The notes beneath the pieces are model-generated. The model saw only the letters and a program-made list of their open reading frames with translations. It ran no database searches and was not told the DNA's origin. 64,000 bases of DNA, from assembly GCF_000737325.1 (NCBI RefSeq), contig NZ_CP011125.1, positions 8,370,001-8,434,000 of the forward strand, given 5' to 3'. Below are positions 25,909 through 34,325 of the stretch, one piece after another (positions within the stretch are counted from its first letter, which is position 1; each line of letters starts with the position of its first letter). A program made the position numbers and the translations under genes. The DNA comes from Sandaracinus amylolyticus (GTDB lineage: Bacteria; Myxococcota_A; Polyangia; Polyangiales; Sandaracinaceae).

Positions 25909-27051
25909 ATGGGAATCATGGACTTCGTTCGTGGTGGTGTGCGCGAGATGATGATCGCGCGCCCCGACTCCGCGAAGGATCTGATCGTCTACAAGCATCC
26001 CGAGCGCACGATCCCGAAGTACTCCCAGCTCACGATCGACGCCGACGAGGCGGCGGTGTTCTTCCGCGACGGCTCGCTGGTCGGCGTGCTGCGCACCGCG
26101 GGGGTCGGACAGCGCCACCAGCTCGACACCGGCAACATCCCGTTCCTCTCGAACCTGGTCGACTCGTTCACCGGCGGGAACATCTTCGTCACCGATCTCT
26201 ACTTCGTGAGCATGCGGCCCAACCGCAACACGAAGTTCGGCGGGCCCTTCCCTCCGATGAAGGATCCCGAGCTCGAGATCACGGTGAGCCCGCGCATCTT
26301 CGGCACCTTCATCTGGCGCGTGGTCGAGCCCGACAAGTTCATCGTCAACTACGTCGGCATGGGCGGCACGCCCAGCAACGACCGAGTGGAGTCGTTCATC
26401 CAGACGAAGTTCATGAACTCGGTCAAGAAGACCGTGCCGAACTTCGTGATCCGCCAGAAGATCGAGATCCAGGCGCTGCCCGCGTACCACGACGAGCTCG
26501 GCCAGTCGTTCCTCCAGAAGTGCGACGATCTGAGCGAGATCGGCGCACAGTTCCTCGGGCTCGGCGACTTCACGATCAACTTCAGCGACGACGAGCTGAA
26601 GCGCATCCAGGGCGCGCAGGATCGTTACGCCGACATCAAGGCGAAGAAGCGCGCGAAGGACGAGCTCACCGGCGGCAACTTCATGCAGTACGCGGCGGGC
26701 GAGGCGATGCTCGGCGCCGGTCAGGGCATGGCGAAGGGCGGCGAGGGCACGGGCACGGTGGGCGCCGGCGCGGGGCTCGGGATGGGCTTCGCGATGGCGA
26801 ACATGTACGGCCAGCAGATGGGCCAGCCCGGAGGGCAGCCGCAGCAGCAGCCGCCTCCGCAGGCGTCGCCCGCGCCGCAGGGTGGAACGGTGACGTGCCC
26901 GGGGTGCAGCGCGAAGGTGCCGCCGGGGAAGTTCTGCGCGGAGTGCGGCACGTCGCTCGCGCCGCCGCAGCCGAAGCCCTGCGCGGCGTGTCAGACGATG
27001 CTCGCGCCGGGGACGAAGTTCTGCCCGAATTGCGGAACTCGAGCGACCTGA
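25909..27051 (+). CDS. SPFH-domain protein with zinc-ribbon tail, 380 aa
   Basis: The N-terminal two thirds match the SPFH/band-7 group often named 'virion core protein' (MDFVRGGVREMMIARPDS, DEAAVFFRDGSLVGVL, VSPRIFGTFIWRVVEP). A Gly/Met/Gln-rich linker (about residues 260-320) leads to two zinc ribbons: CPGCSAK...CAECG and CAACQTM...CPNCG. Such proteins form membrane-associated assemblies. GGGAGG lies 8 bases before the ATG. Fifteen bases separate it from the next gene, so it likely heads the unit with the lipoprotein, MoxR and VWA genes. Confidence 0.9.
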   Translation: MGIMDFVRGGVREMMIARPDSAKDLIVYKHPERTIPKYSQLTIDADEAAVFFRDGSLVGVLRTAGVGQRHQLDTGNIPFLSNLVDSFTGGNIFVTDLYFVSMRPNRNTKFGGPFPPMKDPELEITVSPRIFGTFIWRVVEPDKFIVNYVGMGGTPSNDRVESFIQTKFMNSVKKTVPNFVIRQKIEIQALPAYHDELGQSFLQKCDDLSEIGAQFLGLGDFTINFSDDELKRIQGAQDRYADIKAKKRAKDELTGGNFMQYAAGEAMLGAGQGMAKGGEGTGTVGAGAGLGMGFAMANMYGQQMGQPGGQPQQQPPPQASPAPQGGTVTCPGCSAKVPPGKFCAECGTSLAPPQPKPCAACQTMLAPGTKFCPNCGTRAT

Positions 27052-27066
27052 CAGGGTTCTCCCTCG

Positions 27067-27411
27067 ATGTCTCGTGAAGCAGCACTCCGGCTCGGCGCGG
27101 TCGCGCTCGTCGCCGGCGTGCTGCACGTCGGGCTCGGCGGGTATGCGTGCAGCGATCTCGAGCTCCGCAAAGGCGAGGGCGAGCCGTGCGTGCGCGCGAG
27201 CGAGTGCGAGGTCGGCCTCGAGTGCATCGGCGGCGTGTGCCGCGCGGCCGATGCGGGACCTCCGCGCGATGCGGGCTCGCGCGACGCGAGCGCGATCGAC
27301 GCGGACGTGAGCGACGCGGACGTGAGCGACGCCGACGTGAGCGATGCAGCCAGCGACGATGCGGAGAGCGACGATGCGGAGAGCGTGGATGCGAGCGACG
27401 ACGCCAGCTGA
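27067..27411 (+). CDS. Small Asp-rich lipoprotein-like protein, 114 aa
   Basis: The hydrophobic N-terminus (LGAVALVAGVLHVGLGGYAC) ends at a Cys in lipobox-like position. A four-Cys segment follows (CVRASECEVGLECIGGVC), as in myxobacterial Cys-rich lipoproteins. The last 55 residues are an acidic low-complexity tail made of DADVS and DDAES repeats encoded by 15-base tandem units. The gene fits tightly between the SPFH and MoxR genes (15-base gaps), suggesting co-expression. No function is recognised. Confidence 0.75.
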   Translation: MSREAALRLGAVALVAGVLHVGLGGYACSDLELRKGEGEPCVRASECEVGLECIGGVCRAADAGPPRDAGSRDASAIDADVSDADVSDADVSDAASDDAESDDAESVDASDDAS

Positions 27412-27426
27412 GCCGCGCTGATCGCG

Positions 27427-29811
27427 ATGTTGCGCTCCGACTCCCGCCGCGCCGCCGCGCTCGAGCACTTCGCACGCTTCTTCGCCGAGCTCGAGGATCG
27501 TTTCGTCGAGCGCCGCGATCCGCTGCGGCAGATCGCGCTCGCGCTGCTCTCGCGACAGCACGTGCTGATGACGGGCCCGCCCGGCACCGGCAAGAGCCAG
27601 CTCGCGGGCGCGGTGGTCGCGCGCATCGTCGACGAAGCGACCGGCGAGCCGAGCCTCTTCGCGCGGCAGATCACCGAGAGCACGGTGCACACCGAGCTGA
27701 TCGGCGCGGTGGACTTCCGCACGCTGATGGACTCGGGGCGCACGGTGCACTTCACCGACGAGGGCCTGCTCGGCTCGGTGCACGCGTTCCTCGACGAGGT
27801 GCTCGACGGGCGCGACATGCTGCTCCGCTCGACGCTGAACCTGCTGGAGGAGCGCGAGCTGAAGCAGGGCGCGCGCATCACGCGCGGCGCGATCGAGTGC
27901 GCGGTGATGACGACGAACCGGTACCTCACCGAGGTGCTCGAGGAGAACCGACGCACGCTCCTCGCGTTCGTCGATCGCGTCGCGTTCGTGAGCTTCGTCC
28001 CGCGCACGTTCGCCGATCCCGCGAACCTGCGACGGCTCGTCGCGGGCTCGGTGGGCGAGCGCGTCGCGCCGAGCGCGCGCCTGACGATCCAGGACATCGA
28101 CGCGCTCCAGGCGATGGCCTCCGAGGTGCGGGTGCCATCGAGCCTCGCCGAGCGCGTGGCGGATCTGGTGGTCGCGTTCGAGCGGCGCACGGGCGAGCTC
28201 GAGCGCGCCGATCCGAGCTTCGTCGCGACGCGCTACGTCTCGGCGCGCACCGCGGTGCGGCTCGCGCAGCTGCTGCGGACGATCTGCGTGCTCGACAAGG
28301 CGCTGCACCGGCGCGATCGGCCGCTCGTCGCGGAGCTCTCGGACCTCGCGACGCTGCGGCTCGCGCTGGTGGTCGCGGGGCCGGATCCCGCGGTGCTCGA
28401 CGCGCTGCTCGCGCAGGAGCACGAGCCTCGCGAGCGAAGGCAGCTCGCGATCATGAAGGCCGAGCACGATCTCTGGGACGAGTGCCTGCGCGAGATCGTG
28501 TCGCGCCCGCTGCCCGAGGAGGCGACCGAGACGCTAGAGCCCTCCCTCGAGCTCGCGCCGATGACGCCGCGCGAGAGCGTGCCGCCGCCCGCCGTCGAGA
28601 CGAAGGAGCCCGAGCGCGTCGAGCCGATCGCGCTCGAGGCGGACGATCTCCACGCGCTCCGCAGCGTGCTCGAGCGATCGCGCGCGCTCGAGCGCGACGA
28701 TCCGGGAGCGCGGGAGATCGCGCGCGAGATGCGGACGCGCGCGCTCGGGGCGCTCACCGAGCACGTGGCGTTCGGCGGGTTCGTCGATGCGACGAGCGCC
28801 GCCGACGATCCCGAGGACGTCGCCGCCGAGATCGCGCGGTATCGCGATGCCGCGGAGCTGCGCGAGGCGCTGCTCGCGGAGGGCGCGACGATCACGAGCC
28901 CCGACGTGCACGCGGCGCGATGGGAGCGAGCGTTCGCGACGCTGGTTGATCGCGCGCGTCTCGCGCTCGACGCACACGCGGCGCAGCGGGTGACCGGCAT
29001 CGACGCGCGAGGCGCGCGCGGGCTCTCGGCGACGCTCGATGCGCTCGCGCCGCTCGCGCGCGCGTTCGACCGACTGGAGCGCGATCTCGCCGCGCTCGCG
29101 CCGGGCGCGCCGCCCGAGCCGCTGCGCGCGACCGTCCTCGGCCCGCGGCTCTCGCCGCTCGTCGAGCGCTGCTACGCGACCGACCTCGCGCTGCCGAGCC
29201 GCGATGCGATGCGCGACGTCGTGCGCGGCGTGCTGGGGCATCTCGCGCGGCTCGGGGTGCACGACGCGGTGCCGGCGGGGGCGCACCTCACGTGGGTCGC
29301 GGGCGCGCTGTTGGCGCGCGAAGCCGCGCCGGGCGCGGTGGACGCGACGTTCGACCTGCCGGGCTATCGCGCGCTGCGCGGCGCGGAGGATCGCGCGCTG
29401 CTATGCCTCGTGCTCGGCGAGATCGCACTGCTGCTGCACGAGCCGGATCGCCCGCGCGGCGCGACCGCGCGGGCCGAGGAGGCGCTCGGCGCGCTGCCCG
29501 CGGAGACGCGCGCGCAGCTCGCGTCGATCGACGTCGCGCGCATCGAGCGCGTCGTCGCGTACCTGGAGGCGTGGCACGCGCACGCGGGGGCGGACGCGAC
29601 GCTCGTGCAGATCGCGCACGACGAAGCATCGCTGCGCCGGATCTCGCTGGAGGCCGAGCTCGTCGCGATGCTGCTGCCCGAGCGCGCCGACGACGCGCGC
29701 GCCCTCGCGTCGCGGTTGCATGCGCTCGACACCGCGCTGCGCAAGGCGCTGCACGACGCGCGCGCCGCGACGACCGATGCGCGCTGGGCCGCGATCGTGC
29801 GTGCGCCGTGA
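27427..29811 (+). CDS. MoxR/RavA-like AAA+ ATPase with long C-terminal helical region, 794 aa
   Basis: Walker A (GPPGTGKS, residues 50-57), Walker B region (VHAFLDEVLDG), the MoxR-like sensor (VMTTNRYLTEVLEENR) and an Arg finger area are in the first 330 residues, as in RavA. The remaining 450 residues are Arg/Ala/Leu-rich and helical, with no known domain. The stop overlaps the GTG of the VWA gene (GTGA), so the products are made together. RavA-ViaA pairs provide the model: an ATPase plus a VWA co-chaperone acting on membrane complexes. The length is much greater than RavA. Confidence 0.88.
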   Translation: MLRSDSRRAAALEHFARFFAELEDRFVERRDPLRQIALALLSRQHVLMTGPPGTGKSQLAGAVVARIVDEATGEPSLFARQITESTVHTELIGAVDFRTLMDSGRTVHFTDEGLLGSVHAFLDEVLDGRDMLLRSTLNLLEERELKQGARITRGAIECAVMTTNRYLTEVLEENRRTLLAFVDRVAFVSFVPRTFADPANLRRLVAGSVGERVAPSARLTIQDIDALQAMASEVRVPSSLAERVADLVVAFERRTGELERADPSFVATRYVSARTAVRLAQLLRTICVLDKALHRRDRPLVAELSDLATLRLALVVAGPDPAVLDALLAQEHEPRERRQLAIMKAEHDLWDECLREIVSRPLPEEATETLEPSLELAPMTPRESVPPPAVETKEPERVEPIALEADDLHALRSVLERSRALERDDPGAREIAREMRTRALGALTEHVAFGGFVDATSAADDPEDVAAEIARYRDAAELREALLAEGATITSPDVHAARWERAFATLVDRARLALDAHAAQRVTGIDARGARGLSATLDALAPLARAFDRLERDLAALAPGAPPEPLRATVLGPRLSPLVERCYATDLALPSRDAMRDVVRGVLGHLARLGVHDAVPAGAHLTWVAGALLAREAAPGAVDATFDLPGYRALRGAEDRALLCLVLGEIALLLHEPDRPRGATARAEEALGALPAETRAQLASIDVARIERVVAYLEAWHAHAGADATLVQIAHDEASLRRISLEAELVAMLLPERADDARALASRLHALDTALRKALHDARAATTDARWAAIVRAP

Positions 29812-32030
29812 GCGCGCCCGACGCGCTGCACCTGCGCATCGAGCGGCTCCTGCGCCGGCCCGAGGAGGTGCGCGCGCGCGTTCCGTGGTGGTCGCGGCTG
29901 CGCGCGCGCTTCTTCGGTGTGGACGAGACGTTCCGCACCGTCGCGCTCGAGGACGCCGCCGCGCGCGCGCTCACCCGGGACACGTGGCCGGGCCATGCGA
30001 GCGCGCTGATCGCCGAGCTCGAGGAGAACGTCGCGCTCGCCGAGCATCGCGTCGCGGCCGGCGAGCCCGTGGCGAGCGAGGACCTGATGTGGCTCGCGTC
30101 GCTGCATCGGTGGATCGTGCGCGTCGAGGAGGCGCTCGATCGTCCTCACGCGCTCGATCGCCTCGTGCGTGGGCTCGGCCGGCGGCCGCTCGATGTACGG
30201 CCCGGGCCCCGGCCGCCGCGGACGCGCGCGATCGACGCGCTGCTCGACGAAGCCGCACACGAGACCGCGCGGCTCGGACGTCGCCAGCGCCTGCTCGAGG
30301 CCGCGCGCCGCGCGCTGCTCGACGGCGGCGGCGCGGATGGCACGGCCAAGCGCATCGTCGCGCACGAGCTCGCGCAGGTGCGCCGCATGATCGCGAGCGG
30401 CGCGCGCGCCGACATCGATCTCGCGCATCAGATCGAGAGCGCGATCGCGCGGCGCGCGCCGGTCGCGACGACGCTCGCCGCCGCCGCGAGCTACCTCGGC
30501 GGCCACCACGACGCGCATGCGCACGTCCACGATCGCCTCGCGCGCCCGCTCCACGACGCACCGGCGAGCGACGTCCCCGACGCGATCCCACCCGCGCTCG
30601 CCGCACGCATCGAGCGCGCCTACGACGACGCGCGCGCACGGCTCGAGCGCGATCTCGAGCTCGCATCCCCTGCGCGCGCGCTCGCGCTCCGCCGGCGCCG
30701 CTCGTTCGTCGCGCCTGGCGCGCACCTGGCCGCGATGCGCGCGATGCTCGCGGCCGATGCGCGCCTCGAGATCGGCGGTGCGCTCTCGCAGGCGCGCTTC
30801 CTCGCCGAAGATCCCCGCGACGAGGAGGTCGCGTTCCCCGCCGAGCGCATGCGGCTCGCGCACGCGCGCAGCGTCGAGGATCTGCGCGATGCCGTGATCG
30901 ACGATCCGCGGCGCGTGGTGCACCAGCTCGCGTCGGGCGAGCTCCTCGTGCGCCGTCATCTGCGTCCCCGTCGCACCGATCGCGCCCGCAGCGGCGCGAA
31001 CGCGGAGGTGCGGCTCTTCCTGCTCGACGGGTCGACCTCGATGCACGGCGCGCGTGCCCGCATGCGCGACGCCGTGATCCTCGCCGAGCTCGCCGCGCTG
31101 ATGGAGCGCCTCGAGGGCGGTGGCCGCGTGCAGCAGCTCCTCTACTATCGGTTCTTCCACACCGAGAGCGAGCCCACCCGCCGGGTGCGTACCCTCGACG
31201 AGGCACGGCGCGCGATCGACGACGTCGTCGGCGTCGAGCGCTCGGGCGGCACCGACATCGAGCGCGCGATCGTCGACGCGCTGCGCGAGATCGAGTGGGC
31301 GCGGCGCCACGACGTCGCGCTCACGCGCGCGCAGATCGTCCTGGTGAGCGACGGCGAGGCGACGCTCGACGCGAGCGCGATCGTCTCGTTGCGCGAGCGG
31401 CTCGGTGTGCCGACGCGCATCGCGATCGTCGCGCTCGGTGGCGAGGGTCCTTCGCTGCGCGCGCTCGCGGACGCGCAGCGCCGCGACGGCGGCGCGCGCG
31501 TCTTCTACCACCACGTGTCGGACGTGGAGCTCGAGGCGTGGGAGCGCGGCGACGGTGCGCCGAGCCCCTCGTACGCCGCGCAGGAGCCGCCCTGGGACGA
31601 GATCTCCGCGCTGCTGCCGTCGTCGGGCGTTCCCGACGAGGATCCGCGCCCGCTCGAGGATGCGCTCGCCGAGCTGGGCATCTCCGACGACGCGAGCGCC
31701 GCGCGCCTCGACGCGACGCGCCGCGATCTCCGCGCGCTCGAGGCTCGCTTCGATCGCTGGCTCCCTGCGCTCCCGAGCGGCCCCGACACGCTCGCCGGCG
31801 CGGACGACGACGACGACCTCTCGCGCACGCTCGACGCGATCGCGGTGCTCGAGACGCTCGACACACCCGGCGTGCCGCGCATCGAGCGCATGGCGGACGC
31901 GATCGCGGTGCTCGTGCGCGTGCTGCACGCGCTCGCGATCACGCCCGCGCGCTACGCCGAGCTGATCGCGCGCCACCCCGCGCGCTTCGCCGCGCCGATC
32001 GCCGCGCTGCGACGTCGTCACGGGCGCTGA
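29808..32030 (+). CDS. VWA-domain protein, partner of the MoxR ATPase, 740 aa
   Basis: The first 400 residues are helical and charged. A VWA domain follows with the MIDAS motif LLDGSTSM (Asp407), a Thr loop (GGTDIERA) and IVLVSDGEA. The layout of long helical N-part plus C-terminal VWA resembles ViaA-type partners of RavA. The GTG start overlaps the ATPase stop. The C-terminal 150 residues are acidic and helical. The target of the pair is unknown; the neighbouring SPFH protein is a candidate. Confidence 0.87.
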   Translation: MSAPDALHLRIERLLRRPEEVRARVPWWSRLRARFFGVDETFRTVALEDAAARALTRDTWPGHASALIAELEENVALAEHRVAAGEPVASEDLMWLASLHRWIVRVEEALDRPHALDRLVRGLGRRPLDVRPGPRPPRTRAIDALLDEAAHETARLGRRQRLLEAARRALLDGGGADGTAKRIVAHELAQVRRMIASGARADIDLAHQIESAIARRAPVATTLAAAASYLGGHHDAHAHVHDRLARPLHDAPASDVPDAIPPALAARIERAYDDARARLERDLELASPARALALRRRRSFVAPGAHLAAMRAMLAADARLEIGGALSQARFLAEDPRDEEVAFPAERMRLAHARSVEDLRDAVIDDPRRVVHQLASGELLVRRHLRPRRTDRARSGANAEVRLFLLDGSTSMHGARARMRDAVILAELAALMERLEGGGRVQQLLYYRFFHTESEPTRRVRTLDEARRAIDDVVGVERSGGTDIERAIVDALREIEWARRHDVALTRAQIVLVSDGEATLDASAIVSLRERLGVPTRIAIVALGGEGPSLRALADAQRRDGGARVFYHHVSDVELEAWERGDGAPSPSYAAQEPPWDEISALLPSSGVPDEDPRPLEDALAELGISDDASAARLDATRRDLRALEARFDRWLPALPSGPDTLAGADDDDDLSRTLDAIAVLETLDTPGVPRIERMADAIAVLVRVLHALAITPARYAELIARHPARFAAPIAALRRRHGR

Positions 32031-32033
32031 GCG

Positions 32034-32588
32034 TCAGCGCGACACCGGGTACTTCGAGAGCTTGCGCTGCAGCGAGCGACGATGGAGCCCGAGCAGGCGC
32101 GCCGCCTGCGACACGTTGCCGCCGCAGTCCGTGAGCACGCGCTGGATGTGCTCCCACTCCGCGCGCGCGAGCGAGGGCACGGTCGCGGGCGGCGAGAGCT
32201 CCGGCGAGAGCGGCAGCTCGTCGCGGTGGAACGCGGCGAGGATCTCGTCGACGTCCGCGGGCTTCTGCAGGTAGTGCACGGCGCCGAGCCGCACCGCCTC
32301 GAGCGCGGTCGCGATGCTGCCGTAGCCGGTGAGCACCACCACGCGCGTGTGCGGGTCGATGTCGAGCAACGTGCGGATCAGCGCGAGCCCCGACGGACCG
32401 GGCATCCGCAGATCGACGAGCGCGAGCTCGGGGCTCTCGGCGTTCGCGAGCGTCGCGGCTTCGTCGGCGTCGCGCGCGGTGCGCACCGCGAGGCCACGCT
32501 GCGCGAGCGCGCGCGCCAGCCGCTCGCGGAACACGTCGTCGTCGTCGACGACGAGGATCGACGGTGCGTGCTCGCGTGCGTTCGTCAT
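32034..32588 (-). CDS. RegA/PrrA-like response regulator, 184 aa
   Basis: The receiver domain (SILVVDDDDVFRERL; acceptor Asp in ALVDLRMPG; Lys in YLQKPADV) is joined by a Pro-rich linker to a Fis-type HTH (GNVSQAARLLGLHRRSLQRK), the layout and length of RegA/PrrA/ActR. These factors turn on redox-controlled genes. The ATG overlaps the kinase stop (ATGA), which pairs it with the adjacent RegB-like kinase. There is no AAA+ domain, so it is not sigma-54 dependent. Confidence 0.93.
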   Translation of the reverse strand: MTNAREHAPSILVVDDDDVFRERLARALAQRGLAVRTARDADEAATLANAESPELALVDLRMPGPSGLALIRTLLDIDPHTRVVVLTGYGSIATALEAVRLGAVHYLQKPADVDEILAAFHRDELPLSPELSPPATVPSLARAEWEHIQRVLTDCGGNVSQAARLLGLHRRSLQRKLSKYPVSR

Positions 32589-33823
32589 GCGCTCGCCCTC
32601 GGGATCGTCGCCTCGACCACGGTGCCGCGCCCGACCTGCGACTCGAAGCGGAGCGTTCCGTCGAGCTGCTCCACGACCGCGCGCGCGAGGAACACGCCGA
32701 GCCCCATGCCCGCGCCCGGCGGCTTGGTCGTGAAGAACGGCTCGCCCACGCGCGCGAGCGTCTCGTCGCTTATGCCGCTGCCGCGATCCTCGACGCGCGC
32801 GGTCAACGTCCCGTCGCGCACCGCGAGCGCGAGGTCGACCGGCGCCTCGCTCGCGTCGAGCGCGTTGCGCACCAGGCTCGCGAGCGCGTGGGTCATCGCG
32901 CGCGGCGGGACCGACACCTCGCCCGCGTCGACGTGCATCCGCACCCGCGTCGCGCGCGCGCCGATCGCATTCGTGATCGACTCGCCCAGCGCGTCGAGCG
33001 TCCGCCGCTCGCGCAGCTCGCCGGTCATCGCGCCCGCCTCGAGCGAGAGCCGATCGAGCACCGCGCGGCTGCGCTCGACCTCGCGGTGCACCAGCTGCGC
33101 ATCGTCGAGCAGCGCCGCGAGCTCGGGCCGTGCCTCGAGCTCGCGCACCAGCTCGCGCGCGGCGATCTTGATCGTCGCGAGCGGCGTCGCGAGCTCGTGC
33201 GCAGCGCCTGCCGCGAGCGTCGTCGTCGCCGCCAGCTTCGCGGCGCGCGCCGCGCGCTCGCGCTCCACCTCGAGCGCCCGCCGCACCCGCGTCACGAACA
33301 CCGCGATCGCCGTCGCCGCGATCGCGAACGCGAGCCACATGCCCTGCAGGTGCACGTCGAACGCGTCGCGCTGCGTGTGCGACGCGTGCCCGTGCGCGCC
33401 GTGCCCGCCGAGCTCGGGCGGCAGCGGGAGGTGCCACACGAAGAGCGCGCCGTACCCCGCGAGCGCAGCCGCGACGACCACCCACGTCCACCGCGCGCTC
33501 GCCGCGACCGCCGCGAGCGTGACGTACACGAGGAAGAGCACGCCGAACGGGTTCGAGGGCCCGCCCGAGAGCGCGAGCATCACCGAGAGCAGCAGCGTGT
33601 CGAGCAGCAGCACCGGCCCGACGAGCCGCTCTCCGCTGCGCCACACGATCGCGAGCACCGCGTTCGACGCCGCCGCCGCCCCGACCACGCCGAGCAGCGC
33701 GCCCCACGGCAGATCCGCGGTTCCGCGCGCGAACGCGACGCCGAGCAGCGCGAGCTGACCTGCGACCGCGGCCCAGCGCAGCGCCACGATCCAACGGTGC
33801 GTCTCTCCGTTCACGCGAGGCAC
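32585..33823 (-). CDS. RegB/PrrB-like membrane sensor kinase, 412 aa
   Basis: Six or so membrane helices carry the RegB quinone-binding motif GGPSNPF (residues 87-93) followed by VLFLVYVTLAAV. The H-box AAHELATPLATI has its acceptor at His209, and HATPase boxes follow (VRNALDAS, EDRGSGIS, GMGLGVFLARAV). The RegB redox Cys, expected in a VxRC motif about 40 residues after His, is Ser252 here (VERSRAVL). A His-rich loop (HGAHGHASH) lies before the last helix. The start is uncertain: GTG 33823 or 33814, with longer options upstream. The product probably senses the quinone pool. Confidence 0.88.
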   Translation of the reverse strand: MPRVNGETHRWIVALRWAAVAGQLALLGVAFARGTADLPWGALLGVVGAAAASNAVLAIVWRSGERLVGPVLLLDTLLLSVMLALSGGPSNPFGVLFLVYVTLAAVAASARWTWVVVAAALAGYGALFVWHLPLPPELGGHGAHGHASHTQRDAFDVHLQGMWLAFAIAATAIAVFVTRVRRALEVERERAARAAKLAATTTLAAGAAHELATPLATIKIAARELVRELEARPELAALLDDAQLVHREVERSRAVLDRLSLEAGAMTGELRERRTLDALGESITNAIGARATRVRMHVDAGEVSVPPRAMTHALASLVRNALDASEAPVDLALAVRDGTLTARVEDRGSGISDETLARVGEPFFTTKPPGAGMGLGVFLARAVVEQLDGTLRFESQVGRGTVVEATIPRASA

Positions 33824-33958
33824 GTACCCTAAGCGCTGCGCCGATCCGGGCCGTGCGGCAAATGGTCGCAGCAGCTCACATGTCGCCGCGTCGCTCGTGA
33901 CCGGCATGTCACGCGACGGATGGCCGGTGGTTGCGCTCGCAGCGCACGGTCGCGCCGC

Positions 33959-34309
33959 ATGAGAGCCCAATCGACCTCGACCTTCCTCGCGTCCCCCGTC
34001 GAGACCCGCGTCGCGCGCGCCGAGCGCATCGCCGCCGAGGCCACGCGGATCCTCCGCCATGCGATCGCGACCGCCGAGCCGGGCGCGATCGCGACGCTCC
34101 TCGGTGAGATCGACGACTTCTTCGCGATCCTGGAGGCGACGGAGTCGCTCGTGCGGAGCGCGCGCGCCGCGGACCGCGGCACGTCGAGCGCGAAGGAGCT
34201 CGCGCTCGACGCCGAGCTCCTCGCGATCGCGGCGCGCCGTGATGCGCGCATCCGCGCCGCGCAGCTGCGCGGATCGTCGCCGCCGCCGCGCTGGCTCGGC
34301 GACGCGTGA
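33959..34309 (+). CDS. Small helical protein, 116 aa, unknown function
   Basis: MRAQSTSTFLASPVETRVAR opens a soluble, Ala/Arg-rich, fully helical sequence with one acidic patch (LGEIDDFFAILEATES). There are no cysteines, membrane helices or known domains. It is divergent from the RegB-like gene and converges on the large hybrid kinase with a 16-base gap. The composition is not repeat-like and the amino-acid pattern is plausible for a real protein, but GC-rich shadow coding cannot be excluded. Confidence 0.5.
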   Translation: MRAQSTSTFLASPVETRVARAERIAAEATRILRHAIATAEPGAIATLLGEIDDFFAILEATESLVRSARAADRGTSSAKELALDAELLAIAARRDARIRAAQLRGSSPPPRWLGDA

Positions 34310-34325
34310 GCGCGCGCCTCGACGG

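Noticed and set aside
25909-27051. Phage or virus origin of the 'virion core' SPFH protein
   Set aside because: The name is inherited from a poxvirus match. The gene has host-like composition, a zinc ribbon and no phage genes around it.
23578-28467. A very long open frame on the minus strand (1629 codons)
   Set aside because: Only the 3' part (23578-25776) has a signal peptide and domains. The rest is the antisense of the SPFH and MoxR genes and has an Arg/His-rich composition typical of GC-rich shadows.
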